Shown here: one piece after another, positions 1 to 11,293 of the stretch | Layout of the letters: each line of letters starts with the position of its first letter | How positions within the stretch are numbered: the first letter of the stretch is position 1 | DNA from: Dryococelus australis | Lineage: Eukaryota; Arthropoda; Insecta; Phasmatodea; Phasmatidae | Direction of reading: 5' to 3' | Assembly (NCBI GenBank): GCA_029891345.1 | Contig: CM057009.1 | Span: forward strand, 207,446,709-207,510,708 | DNA length: 64,000 nucleotides | Program-made: the position numbers and the translations under genes | The notes under the pieces: model-generated | What the model saw: the letters and a program-made list of their open reading frames with translations, nothing else | Databases searched by the model: none | What the model was told of the DNA's origin: nothing

Positions 1-2568
1 AAGGCTACTGTACATGAGGGTGCTTGGACTGGTGGGACCTGGACTGAACTAAGGTGGGATTTAATGGACATGTAATATGGATTTTTTTGTTTGTATTTGA
101 ACTGTCAAATATAGACATATAATTTATAATGTTATTCAATAGGTTTAGATGCACTGTTTATTGGGAATGATTTTAGATATTATTACATTAATATCTTTGA
201 GGTGATTGTAAATAGTAATGATTGAATTTATTAATTGTAAACAGCAAGATATATCAATTTATTATGAGATATTGAGACAAGTGTATTTTCTTTGTAATTA
301 TTGTAAATGAATTAGGAAACTATAATTAACACTTTTATTTGAGACCTCCTGCCCGAAATGAACTTAGTTTACCCCACTGACTTTGAGAAAAACCAACAAT
401 ATTATAAGTGTTTTACAATTATTGTTACCTAGTTTCTTGGCAATATGTGAACCAATTAACAAACTGTATCACAAATACTGACAATTCTATAGAAACAGTT
501 TTATATAGGTTCTTAGTACGCGAGTGGCTCCATAATTTCTTAAAATTAATTTAGGCAATTTACTTGTACTGCACGTCATGGGTGGGCGGTGAACATGCAC
601 TAAGTTGTGTGTCTTGGCTGCCATGTCCCACTGAGTTTGTTTACAAAACTTTTGGAATCCAATATTTATATGTCAATAAACAACATTCAACTATATTAAT
701 ATGAAGTACTTTTCCCTTTTAGGGGGCGGTTGTATTGCACATGCAAATGTGACTTGCACATTGTAACTTTCACACCTTACATTGTTTTCAGTTTTGAAAA
801 GAAACATAGAAAAATGGTTTTTACAGCGGTAAATGAAATAAGCAGGTAAAATTATCAATTAATATCTTTCAAATTAAGCAATATTAGAAAATAATATATA
901 CATTTCCGATAATAAACAAATGAAATGCTAAAGCCATAGTTACGTCGCGCAGCCATCAGTCTATTTATGGATAAAAAATATGTCCTATCGAATGTTGCAG
1001 TGCCTCACCAACTGAATCCAATTATTTTACAGAAATTTTTAACATGATGGGCTACATCTATGCAAGTACAGTTGCTTGCAAAGAAGGCTTAACCCCTACT
1101 TGGTTAGCTGCAATGTATACTAAAATTACTATATAAATTTTTCCTTGAAATTTCACTGCACCATAAAGTTAAGGATACACTAATTTCTTTCACCAATGTC
1201 CATTGAACCACCAAAACAATGTTACAATGAGTCAGGCATATGTTACATCAAAACAATGATAGAAAGACAACATTATAATAGGACTGACTACAAATATGAT
1301 GTATGTAATGAGATACACTACCCACACATCTTTCTCAAATACCCCCAACAATCTAATAATAATAATAATAATAAATCTAAATCAATAACTCTATATATTA
1401 TATATATTTTAAGTAAGATGGTAAATATGAAGAATTCAAGAAGAAACAAATTGTTCATTACATAGGCCTACTTCACACACTTGTATTGCTTTTTATACAG
1501 AATATTTTTTTCTGTATTATGTAAATATTTTGTCACAAAATTTTTATTTAATAACGAGAAAATTTTTATTAGACTGGTCTGAGAATTAATTAACCCAATG
1601 TGTCACGAACAGGACAATTGTAAAAATACACATTTTTCAATTTGAGAAGCTTTATTCTGAATAATGCATTTCAACAGAAAAAAAAGAGCATTTAAGCACA
1701 AAATACATACTGCGACATTAAGCACTTCTACTGTATGCACATATATACAGTGACAGCAACATACATCTAAAGACAAAAGCAGCAAAATACAACTGGTGTC
1801 CAGAAGCAGTTTTATCACATGGAATAATCCACATATATTTGTTAATCACGCGAAAAAAACACACATGCATACACACATGCATGCACACACACATATTACA
1901 TATAATACAATCTCTACGAAAAATTCCTATTCAGATAACACATGAAAAATGCAAGCAATAAACATATACAATTAAATTAAATTATGTATAATTTTTTTAA
2001 TTTAATACATTAATTTTTAAAATATGCATAGAAGCATCAGATTTGTACTGTAATATAAATACTTCACATATAATGCATTCTTCATGCACATCTCACCAAC
2101 CATTTTCAAACAATCTGTTCATTACTTACTTTTACGAAGTATGGGAAGAAAAAAAAAATATAACTGCTATCATATATTGTGACCAAACTACTAAGGTGGA
2201 AAAATAATTGTGTTCTTTCTGGAAGTTGTTTTAGTAAATCCAACAAAAATAAACTTCATGACCTCATTTTTCTGCAATAAAAAAAAATGGTATGGTATGT
2301 GAGGAATTCATTCTAATGTAAACATATTATAAGCATAATTCTAGTTCGTAATTTACATATATCTAAAAATTGAAACGAGCCATTGGGTTTTTATAAACAA
2401 GCTGTTAAGTGCAATATTTACAGTCAAAATGATTTGCACGTACATTCATGAAAGAGTTAAAAATAAAAATTAACCAACATGTGGTAGATAACTTGTATAG
2501 TTGGACTTGGGGCAGGAGACTTACTGTGAAGAGTCTTAACTCTGTAACACTGCTGTCAAACAAGCGCA
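1..2568. other. AT-rich intergenic DNA, no gene seen
   Basis: I see no coding region with a recognisable family in this stretch. Short open frames are in AT-rich low-complexity DNA and have no motif. It holds a short AAT microsatellite near 1353-1374 and a CA-rich tract near 1855-1895. Several AATAAA-like hexamers occur on both strands, as expected by chance at this base composition. Confidence 0.6.
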
Positions 2569-3912
2569 CAGTAATACCTCATCAATTGTGGCTTCTAGAA
2601 CCATGGTTTCAATTATACATAGATTGGTTTTTGTAGACAGTTTCCTCAACCATGGTACAAGGATTCCATTATGCACGGGGTTAGGTTTTCTAAAAAATGG
2701 TCCTAGCTCACACTGCTGTCATCATCCCACTTTTTTGGTTACGGGAAAGCGTAAAGCAATAAATATACCATGCCAGTGACTTGACATTCGGAAGAGGACC
2801 AGAGGTAGAAAGCAGTTTTTGTTCGTATCACGTCTCACATGCCACTCTCACCTTTCCCCAATCCTTTCATGCCCCCCCCCCCCTCCCCAAGGGTCTGCAT
2901 GTGCCCGTGCCCCCCTGAGAAGAAACTGTGTATTGACCATGGCTGAAAGAAGGGACGGTGTGGTGTGATTGATGTTTCTGCTGGACCGTCAAGGCACTAA
3001 GAATACGAGGGATGGGTGGGAGGTGGGTGTGAGTACTTTGTTTGACTGCCAATGCGAGTCTTATATCATGCACAGAAAAAAAGGTGACCAGTGATATCTG
3101 CTTTACAAGATACCATAGCTACACTGTTACTGCACTGTTCATAAACTTTTTATTGCATGAGTGCGATACAGTGACATACAAAGGAAAGAAATGGGTGAAA
3201 AAAAGTGCCACTACACTGTCGCGTTCAAGTTAAAAGTGATTAATTATGCAGCACAGAATGGAAAATGAATTGCTGCGAGAAAATATAACTATCCTAAATG
3301 TGTTGGACTGTGATTTTCTATCTGTGCAACTTTTTGTTATTTCCTCATTTTCTCATTCTCCCCTCTTTCTTTATGACTGCCATAACCTTGACTGACTCAG
3401 GCAGCCTTGCTCTTGCTGCCACAGCACTCCCATTATCTTTCTTTCTCCTTCTCACTTCCTCTTACAGCAGTGGGGAGACCCACCCCCTCCAATTCCAGTG
3501 ACAAACACAAATATGTAGCAAAAAAACAGCCATTGGTGGAATAAGTTAATCTTTTGTGTGGAAAACATAGTATTTGGGTCCGTCTTGCTCGAATGCTGGT
3601 GTATCCCCTTCATCAACAAAGACATTTTCCTCTAACTGATGTTATCAGGTTGAGTGGTTCACAGGCTATAAATTGCTATTTCCAATCAGTAAAATTAAGA
3701 ACTTTTTGGTACCTAAAAGTATTGTGCCTTTAAAAATTATGTAATCAATATAAACAATCCTCTAAGCCCATTTTTGGGTGCAGATACATCAAATAGTTAG
3801 CCAGCACGACATATCCATCTGTCCCTTATAAGAACATGTATTTCCCTATTGCAGTTTTCTCAATCATGGGGTTTTCAAAAATGTATCCCCTGCAGTAAAT
3901 AAGGTATTACTG
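2569..3912 (+). mobile_element. pogo/Tigger-like DNA transposon, decayed
   Basis: The two ends form imperfect terminal inverted repeats. The left end reads CAGTAATACCTCAT and the right end, reverse-complemented, reads CAGTAATACCTTAT, so 13 of 14 bases agree; the match fades beyond this. A TA follows the right end (3913-3914), as for pogo insertions; the left flank reads CA, a possible mutated TA. Inside, at 3191-3311, lies a remnant of a pogo/jerky-type helix-turn-helix. At about 1.34 kb it is shorter than an autonomous element and no DDE catalytic domain is visible. The interior also has a C-rich tract at 2873-2888. Assignment to pogo rests on the CAGTA end, TA target and the HTH remnant. 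Confidence 0.6.
3191..3311 (+). pseudogene. N-terminal HTH remnant of pogo/jerky-type transposase
   Basis: From the ATG at 3191 the frame reads 25 codons, including YTVAFKLKVINYAAQNGK, then a TGA, then continues in the same frame as IAARKYNYPK before a second stop. This pattern (FKLKVI.YA...GN.AAARK) is the start of the CENP-B-type N-terminal DNA-binding helix-turn-helix in jerky/pogo transposases, which bind the element's own ends. The premature stop and lack of any downstream DDE domain make it non-functional. It lies inside the TIR-bounded element 2569-3912. Confidence 0.55.
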
Positions 3913-4850
3913 TACATCAATGTAGGAAACACTTTATTATGTTTGTCAGGTTTGTCATTCTTGTCACCATTTCTCCTGTAACTATATCTGTCGAGTAAGT
4001 GTTGTACATACAATAATCTGATTGCAATAGTGTGTGGGTTATAATTTTATTTACATATTCTTACAAACTTACTCTCAGGCTTTTTATAAAATTAACTACA
4101 AGCTGCATTTGTGTATCATACATATGCTGTGGACAGTTAATGCTAAAAGATATTGAGGTTACTATAGTGTACATTTAGTTATAATTAAACCTTTAAAAAT
4201 TGACAATTCAGCATTTAAAAAGCAGTTAAATAAATATGTGGGATGGCAGATGGAAATGAGTGTGGGAGCAGTGCAACAGAAGATAGAGAGATTAAATAAT
4301 TATTAAATGAAACAAATTAATAACTATGTTTGGTTGGACATGGATGAACTTCTGAAACTAACATGTTGAAAAGATATAAACTTAGTGCAAACTTTGTTTT
4401 ACTGGTCACAACTATGTCAAGTGTTTTGCCAAGCACAGGGAACAAAAACTTGTTGCTAAATAAAATGGGTTTGCAAGCACAAGTTTTTGACTTAAAGTCA
4501 AGTTTCATCTCACGAGTTCAAGTCGAACTCAAATTTTATAGAAGAGTTTGAGTTTTTCAGCATTAAATGAGTACCACAATTTGCAAAACTATTTCATATG
4601 TTTTATTATTTATAATAATTTAACAGTGGTAAAATAAACAGAACTCAAATAATTAACACACATTTAATTTACTACCTAGTTATCTCGAAAAAAAAAAAAA
4701 AAAACACCCCAGGTCACATAGACCATGAAAGTTGAACACGGTTTACTTAAAGGGGGGATTCAAGTCGGAAAAACCATCACTCTATAAATTACTAATTCAG
4801 TTGTTACAGGCTGATAGAGGGGCTTGAAATTATGTCCCCCACCACTTTGC
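3913..4850. other. AT-rich intergenic DNA, no gene seen
   Basis: No supported coding region. It contains a poly(A) tract of 17-18 bases near 4687-4704 that could mark the tail of an old retroposon, but no head or target duplication is visible. Confidence 0.5.
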
Positions 4851-4854
4851 TCAC

Positions 4855-4900
4855 ATGTATATAAACCCGGGTAGCTCTACGGAGCAGTCAGTCTTGAGAG
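4855..4900 (+). promoter_or_regulatory. candidate TATA plus Inr core promoter
   Basis: A TATATAAA box at about 4858-4865 is followed by GC-richer DNA and an arthropod-type initiator TCAGTC at about 4890, roughly 30 bases downstream, which is the spacing of a classical RNA polymerase II core promoter. The DNA downstream (4900-5150) is unusually GC-rich for the region and carries a short open frame from an ATG at 4902 with no recognised domain. Such TATA/TCAGT pairs are common in insect LTRs, so this may be the U3/R boundary of an old LTR rather than a host promoter. No second LTR copy was seen. Confidence 0.4.
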
Positions 4901-5371
4901 TATGACAGAATGGGGGAGGTTTTGCTGCTTGTCACTGCGACCTCAATTTCAAAGCTCGCAAGTGTCAGCTGAGACTTCCCCTCTCCCCATATCCCACTGT
5001 GCCCTTGCCATGGCGTGTTCCCTGCACGTGTTGCCAGATAGTCATTCCCTTTGCCACTCATCCTGGCAAAATCAGACCTACAGATGTCATTCTCTCACTG
5101 CCTGACAAAGTGGTGTGGGTGCGGCTCGAGATTATCCTGCCACAGCATCACGCGTAGACCATCTGAATGTAAATCTTCAATTCCAAATCTGAAGTAATAT
5201 TCTACACATTTGTATGCAGTTATAGAAAGAAACAAAGTTAAGATACCTTAAATTGACACACACAATATTTCACGTGGAGGGGTTCCTTCATTTCTTGAAA
5301 TATGAATTTTTTTAAATGTGAATTTAAGTTCCATCTGCAGTGACAGAGACAATAAATTTAACTAATTCAGT

Positions 5372-5532
5372 GGCATTGGGAAAGGGAAACTGCCATTGCT
5401 ATCCTGGCATTTGCCTGGATTGGGTATACGATAAATCATTGAAAAACTGAATCAGGATGACCGGGGCAGGATTTGAATCAACGTGTCCTTCTGAAAGAAA
5501 GACAAGTGTTCAAACTTACTGTGCCAACTTAC
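5372..5532 (-). repeat. tRNA-derived SINE (family with TGGGAAA-type body)
   Basis: On the minus strand the head begins near 5530 and has an A box TGGCACAGTAAG and, about 50 bases on, a B box GATTCAAATCCTGCC, the split internal promoter of RNA polymerase III. The body continues through a CCTGATTCAG stretch and a segment around 5440-5380 resembling the common insect SINE body that on plus reads GGAAA...CTGAATCAGGATGACCGG. It is old; neither a clear 3' tail nor a target duplication is visible. It differs in body from the SINEs at 6.2 and 54.6 kb. Confidence 0.6.
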
Positions 5533-6184
5533 TGAAATTTAAGCCAGCTTTTTAAGGAAACAATAATTCACCAAACATATAATAGTGGCCAGAGATGGCA
5601 AACATAATTAAATAATATGTTCTAGAGTATAAAACAACATGCGTATTTTGCTTATCAGTAGGAACACCAGATTTTTGCAAAAAGAATTCCTGACATCTTG
5701 TATTTCATTATAATTTAATTTACATTCACTTTTATGATTAAATGAATTTGATTGCTTCTAGTTATAGGTGTCTGCCTATGAATCACTAGTGAACAGAATC
5801 CAAGTGACCTAATACCTAACATTTTCTCATCAAAGCAAACACTCAATAATCAAAGAATAATTGGAAGTGTGAACTCAGGATGTTGAAATATACCATACGC
5901 TGAATTATTTTTGTGAAAATTGTATGTCTGTACTTATCTGTGCTACAATTGAAAATGTTGCATGCATGAGAGTAAAAACATGGGAACTAATTCTAGAAAA
6001 ATATGAGTAGATTTCTGTAACTATAGACTGTGCTTACTAATGATAAATTATTTGGCGATAGAATAAACTTGAAACATGAGTTACATTTTCTGTATATATA
6101 GTGATGTAGATTAATTTCACGAGATGCAAAAGAATCCTGAAAATGCAGGAAAACATGATGGTCTGATGTGAGCAGGAGATACTT
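5533..6184. other. AT-rich intergenic DNA, no gene seen
   Basis: No coding region, structural RNA or clear repeat was recognised here. Confidence 0.5.
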
Positions 6185-6425
6185 GGGCAGTGCTTATCAG
6201 CTAATGTCTTCAGCAACAATGAGATTGAAGTGAGGTGGATGTGAATTAGCGACAGAAAGCAGTACTGGAGTTATGGGAGTACCCTGAGAAACTCCGTCTA
6301 CCAACAACAGCATTAGCCAGGTTTTCCACATAAAAAAACATATGATTAACCCACCAGAAATCAAACCCAAATCGCCTTGGTCGGAGGTGCGTGGTCTGGC
6401 CGTTATGCCACTGTGGTTTCTAATA
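6185..6425 (-). repeat. tRNA-derived SINE, copy 1 of a family shared with 54.6 kb
   Basis: Read on minus, the head starts near 6420 with A box AGTGGCATAACGGCCAGA (complement of about 6395-6412) and B box GGGTTTGATTTC (complement near 6357-6368). The body has a TTTTTTATGTGG stretch, then GTTTCTCAGGGTACTCC and a C/T-rich segment ending CACCTCACTTCAATCTC, then GTTGCTGAAGACA. The same ordered body segments occur in the minus-strand SINE at 54535-54715, so the two are members of one family. A short open frame across the body is not coding. Confidence 0.7.
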
Positions 6426-6479
6426 TACAATGTGTGGCTACAAATCTATAAACTGATGTCAGATGAGTTATTGGACGTA

Positions 6480-6506
6480 CACAGTAAAGTGAGCACTTTT
6501 ATAATA
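6480..6506. repeat. isolated fragment of the 7.5-kb MITE terminal repeat
   Basis: The bases at about 6483-6504 (CAGTAAAGTGAGCACTTTTA) match the inner part of the terminal inverted repeat of the MITE at 7498-7722 (GGTAAAGTGAGCACTTTTTA). No partner arm was found nearby, so it looks like a leftover end. Confidence 0.45.
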
Positions 6507-6514
6507 AACACTGC

Positions 6515-6582
6515 ACATTACATCATAAAATAAAACACATTACATCATAAAATAAAACACATTACATCATAAAATAAAACAT
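6515..6582. repeat. 22-bp tandem repeat, three copies
   Basis: The unit ACACATTACATCATAAAATA AA is repeated three times at starts near 6515, 6537 and 6559 with essentially no divergence, so the duplication is recent. It immediately follows the MITE-end fragment at 6480-6506. Confidence 0.8.
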
Positions 6583-6589
6583 ATTCATT

Positions 6590-7497
6590 CATATTGTATT
6601 GCCAAAAGGCACATGCCATATAAATTATTCCAACAGTAACAAACACATTTTTGAGTAACATTAAAAATTATGATGTAACAACCATCACTTAGACAAATCA
6701 CTATTATTACTGGAACCTTCCAGATAATATGTGTAAGAGTATACATTGTAATGGGATTCCAGTAAATTTATTTAAACTGCAAAATTAATTTACATTTCAT
6801 CTTATAAAACAGTATTCTATAAAGTTACTAAAGTTTGCCATTATTTAAGTTTCTTAGGACCTTTCATTAAAGAAAAAAGTGAATGCAATATAAGCTGGAA
6901 TAGTAATTATGTTCGGTGGGAAGTATTATACCAAGATAGTTGAAGGACATAAATATTTTCAAAATTCGTTCGAATAAGATAAATATATTCAGTCAAAACA
7001 GGGAAATGCAATGGCAGGAAATATTAAGTCCTTAAACACATATGACTAAAGTAAATGTGGCCAGAAAAGGAGAAAAAAATATTAAATGGAATGCTGAATG
7101 GTTCCTAGCACTGCCATAGTTACAAAAATTCATGTGACACCTGTCTTCGACTCATGCCAAGATGTTTCTAAATAAGCAACCTACACAGTCACGGGCCACA
7201 AATATTAAAATTAACTTGCACAAATAAGATCTAATTTTTAAGACAAGCGAACACATATTTCTCAAAAATATCAATCCTTGCTTCAAGACACGCCCGACTG
7301 ACTAAAGAAAAAGTTTATTTCATGTCTGACCTGAACGATGGATGTAGTTATACTTTGTTTAGTAAAGGTTTTATAATATATCCACGAAGTTATTCTTACC
7401 CACAGAGGTGGTAGACCATTGTAAGCAGCGATCAAATCACAGGAAGAGGGCAGCACCCATGGTGTGGACATATCAGTTATACTAATAACTATAGGCT
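6590..7497. other. AT-rich intergenic DNA, no gene seen
   Basis: No supported coding sequence or repeat structure was recognised. Confidence 0.5.
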
Positions 7498-7722
7498 GTT
7501 CACGATCAAGTGAGCACTTTTTAAGGCCCTCCTAACAGGCATTAACCACTAATAAATATGTTTTATTCTAGACTCGGACATTAATTTTTGAGTGTGGTGA
7601 AAATATACACAGTATTTATTAGTCACGTGACAATGCTGATATTAAAAAATGGCTTAAATATAAAAATTGGCTCAAAATACAAATTTGTAAGGGCCTTAAA
7701 AAGTGCTCACTTTACCGTGAAC
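7498..7722. mobile_element. 225-bp MITE with ~35-bp terminal inverted repeats
   Basis: The left end starts GTTCACGATCAAGTGAGCAC and the right end, reverse-complemented, starts GTTCACGGTAAAGTGAGCAC; both continue TTTTTAAGGCCCT. About 31 of the outer 34 bases agree. The interior is AT-rich and has no credible coding capacity. No clear target-site duplication could be fixed, so the superfamily is not assigned. A lone fragment of the same end occurs at 6480-6506. Confidence 0.8.
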
Positions 7723-7849
7723 GTCATTAAAATTCACTTCAAAACAAAAGTAATTACAGTGCAAATATTTTTTTGCAACCGAGTTATTTTTATTTGGATG
7801 TTATACTGAGTCCTGAAATTATTAACAAGTTTGTGTACTGTCTACCAAC

Positions 7850-10012
7850 AGACTGTTTTACTTGTTATATTGTTACGATGCTGATTTTTGGGGTTAGAAA
7901 ATATTGTTTTTTTTTATTTTGGCTTTTTTGGTAAGATCGATGCTAGTAGGGGAATTTTTTATTGCTCTTGCTCTTATTTTGTTCGGAAGCCCTAAATTGT
8001 GTGTTCAGGGAAGTTTTTTATCCCTTTTTTTTGTTACGATGGCTAGGCCTACTTTTAATTTCAATTGGGCTTTCCTTCATTGGAGGTTAGGTTAGGGAAT
8101 TAGGCTGTTTTGGTTGGGTTAAGCCCTCCTTATTACTTGTTCAATTTTTTTAATGTGGCGACAAATAAGTTTTTAGAAAGACAGGTCGAAAGTTGTTTTG
8201 TTGTGTTATGTTTTGGACCTTAAACTAGACGTCAATATTTTAATTGAAAGTTAACTGATAGTGTCTCTTTAAGAATTCCTCTTTTTTTTTTAGCAGATAT
8301 TTTCAATTTACAGAGGATTTTATTTGTTTAGTTTTTATTTTATGGTATATGGTAATGCCATTTAAGTTATGGTGGAATTGAAATAAGAATCAGTTACTTT
8401 TGCGATTATTAGTTTTTTTTTTTTTTAAATGAAATAGGCTTTTTACTTGATCGTCAAGGTTCTTAAGGGACTGAGGTTATGCACTATTTTAATTAAAAAG
8501 AGTTTTGTCACCACTGGCATAAGCAGACTTCCTCTGAAGCGACTGCAGCTGGCCATATTTTTCTTGGCCCAGGTGCTTGTTTAAGTTCCCCTTCAGCAGT
8601 TAAGAGGAACTGTTGTGTCCTCTCGTTCAAAATACAGGACCGCAGCTGTGAGCTTGACAGGCGTTTTCCCCGGCAACGGTGGTTTGTTTTGATGAACACT
8701 GCCTTTTGCCGCTAAGCTGGTCCGGGGAAAGGGTCGCTTGCAGTCGGGCTGTCGAGTATTGGCCAGCCACGACGTCGGCCAAGTCCATGATATCAGGTGC
8801 AGAAGGTGGTGTTTTGGGATGTGACGAGGTCGAGAGAGTCGGGAGCGGGCAGCTGGAGTGAGCAGATGCAGATCAGCGCTGGTGTGCAGCCAGGACAAGG
8901 CCCCGACAACACAACTATGATAAGAACAGATTGAAATATCTGGTGTTATGCGTGGTCGGGACATTTTTCTCTGCTTCGTAGTAAGAATGACCTGGGCCAT
9001 GCCTTTCAGTAGATTAGTTTTTTTTGTAAATAAGGGGCAGATTGTAGCAGACTGTCTGTTAGTAAGTAACATGTGTAGAGAGTTGATGTAGGGAGGTGTC
9101 AAGAGAACGTGACATCAGCATGACAGGTAATTATGTCCTGCTCATCAGCTCTGGCCGAGGAGCTAATGAGGTTATGTTCATTTTATTTCAAATTCTAACT
9201 ATTGCACAGGATGGAACCTTAGCTATTGCAGTTGTTTATCAGACCTCTTGGGGAAATTTAAAAGAAAGTTTAATGGTAGTACCATCTGTTTTAAATGGCT
9301 CTGCATTTCTTTTGTGTTCATTCTGGGCGGAGTTAAGTTGGTACCACTGCACTGATGTAAACAGAAGTCTAGGTTATAAATTCAGATCATTTTTTACAGG
9401 TTCCTCCCTAAAGATAAATTTGCGTGTCTTCAATTATTAATTTTAGAGTAGTTTCGAACCTTTACTTACGGCTCTTAGATAATCAGTAGTAAGATAAGTT
9501 GAGAGAGATCAACAGACACTATTAAAGTTAGTTTTGTAATTTTCATAAGCCCTGGGTGGCTCATATTTGAGAGCTTTACTACAGCTAATTTAAGCTGGTT
9601 TTGAAATGAATATTCAGATGCATTTATTCATGTTAATTCTGTTTAGTAACCTCACATTTGTGAAAAATAATATTTGCTGTTAATTAATACTTTTGTTGAC
9701 TAATCCATTTGCAGTATGGATTAAAGGGGGCAGTCTACCCCTATTCGGTTTGCTGTCAGTAACTTAAATACATGTGTTAATTTAATTTTTTTTTGTTTGT
9801 TTTATCTATACTCACCTCAGGTGAGTTAACCCAGGAGTATGTGTGAGATGGGCATACTGTTAGCCCTACAGTAAATTCTTTTTTTTCCCCAATAGAACAC
9901 TGGTTAGGCCAGTGGGTTTCCTGGTTTCAGATTGATTATTTATTAATGATGTTGTAATAAATAAAATTTAGGAAGAAGTCTGCTGTAGACAAAAAAAAAA
10001 AAAAAAAAAAAA
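7850..10012 (+). repeat. T-rich polyadenylated insertion of unknown family
   Basis: The right edge has the marks of a reverse-transcribed transcript: overlapping AATAAA signals at about 9955-9965, about 25 further bases, then a run of 22 A (9991-10012). Upstream, the plus strand is strongly T- and G-biased from about 7850 to 8500, with long T runs, followed by a GC-richer block at 8510-8930. No reverse transcriptase or other domain is readable. The 5' limit is a guess from the composition change. It may be the 3' part of a LINE, or a retrocopy of a noncoding transcript. Confidence 0.4.
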
Positions 10013-11290
10013 GGAAATTAGATTAACCTTATAAATTTTTTTGTGATTATTGTAACTAAAAATATATACAGTATTTACAGTTTTGCCCTTGCAAAACCTT
10101 TTCTGTTCAATACCATGATACATTGTTAACCTGATGGTAATTGAAAAATTTTTCAATATTACATATTTAGTTTTGATATTTCTTTCTTTGATATTATTTA
10201 TACATGTTTTCTTTTTATATTTATATATATATTTATTGTTGAATAAAACTATATATATATATTTAAATATTATTTTTTCTTACTAGTTTATACGTAAACC
10301 TCCGCCAGTTTTCTAATATGAGTATTAAATGTGTTCATCTCTAAGTACTGTAACATCTCTTGACCCTCACTATTAGTGGGATTGGTAGCATGGTATATAA
10401 ACACTGAAAGGAAAGAGGTAGTTTAATTAAGTGAGACACATTGTTGCATTACTTTATCAGAGCCGACCCATGAGGCGATTTTGGCATCTCCTGTTGCAAT
10501 TCGAGTAACCCCTCCCCATTTTTTTCATCCTCATCCTTTTTTTTTTTTTTTTTTTTTGGGTAAAATGAGCATTTTTGGCTAACTTTAAGTAAGTATTTAG
10601 GGTATAGGGTATCATGCTGGCCCATCTGATTTTAAAGTTTCAGCATGTGGTTTTGAGGCTTTGCAGGTTAGATTTTGGTATTAGCTCAATTTTTTTATCA
10701 CTGTAATCCTAAATTTTGTTTCCCTCTTCCCTACATCATAACAATATTCCATAGGCCCAACCTTTTCAGCATAAATAAAATGAAATTTTCCTATCCTAAT
10801 AAATCATTTGTCCAGTCTAAAAGCTTGTAAAAAACAACAATAAATGCTTGAACCACAAGTCTACAATTAAAAGAAAATTATTTAACTGAGAACAATTTAT
10901 CATAATTTATCATTTTTGAACTAAGTAAGTGAAGTATTCATGGAACAATTTGGAATAAACAATGTTAAATAAACGGGTTTTTCCTGGGATGGTGTACGAA
11001 CGATAGGTTTTATCTTTTCAGTGCTAAGTTCACATAGTGAACATCTGAAATGCATTTATATAACAAAACCATTATAATATAATGCATTTCCACATTTTTT
11101 CCAACAAATTTTAATTAATATTGAATAGTGTACACAACCATGGTTTTTACAAGATTACATTTTATCACATGAAAATTGAACATTGCCGTAAATATTATTG
11201 TTAGAAATATGAAACTTGAAGCCCAAAGAAAAAAATTATAAATATTTTAAAACTGTTGAATATATATATATATTCTATTATCTATTAACT
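10013..11290. other. AT-rich DNA, no gene seen
   Basis: Contains AT microsatellite around 10225-10265, a T22 run at about 10537-10558, and a small palindrome GTTCACATAGTGAAC near 11028. No coding region was recognised. Confidence 0.5.
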
Positions 11291-11293
11291 AGG

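Noticed and set aside
8593-9102. 169-codon minus open frame
   Set aside because: Lies antisense in the GC-rich block of a polyadenylated insertion, has no recognisable domain, and its composition mirrors the opposite strand; likely chance.
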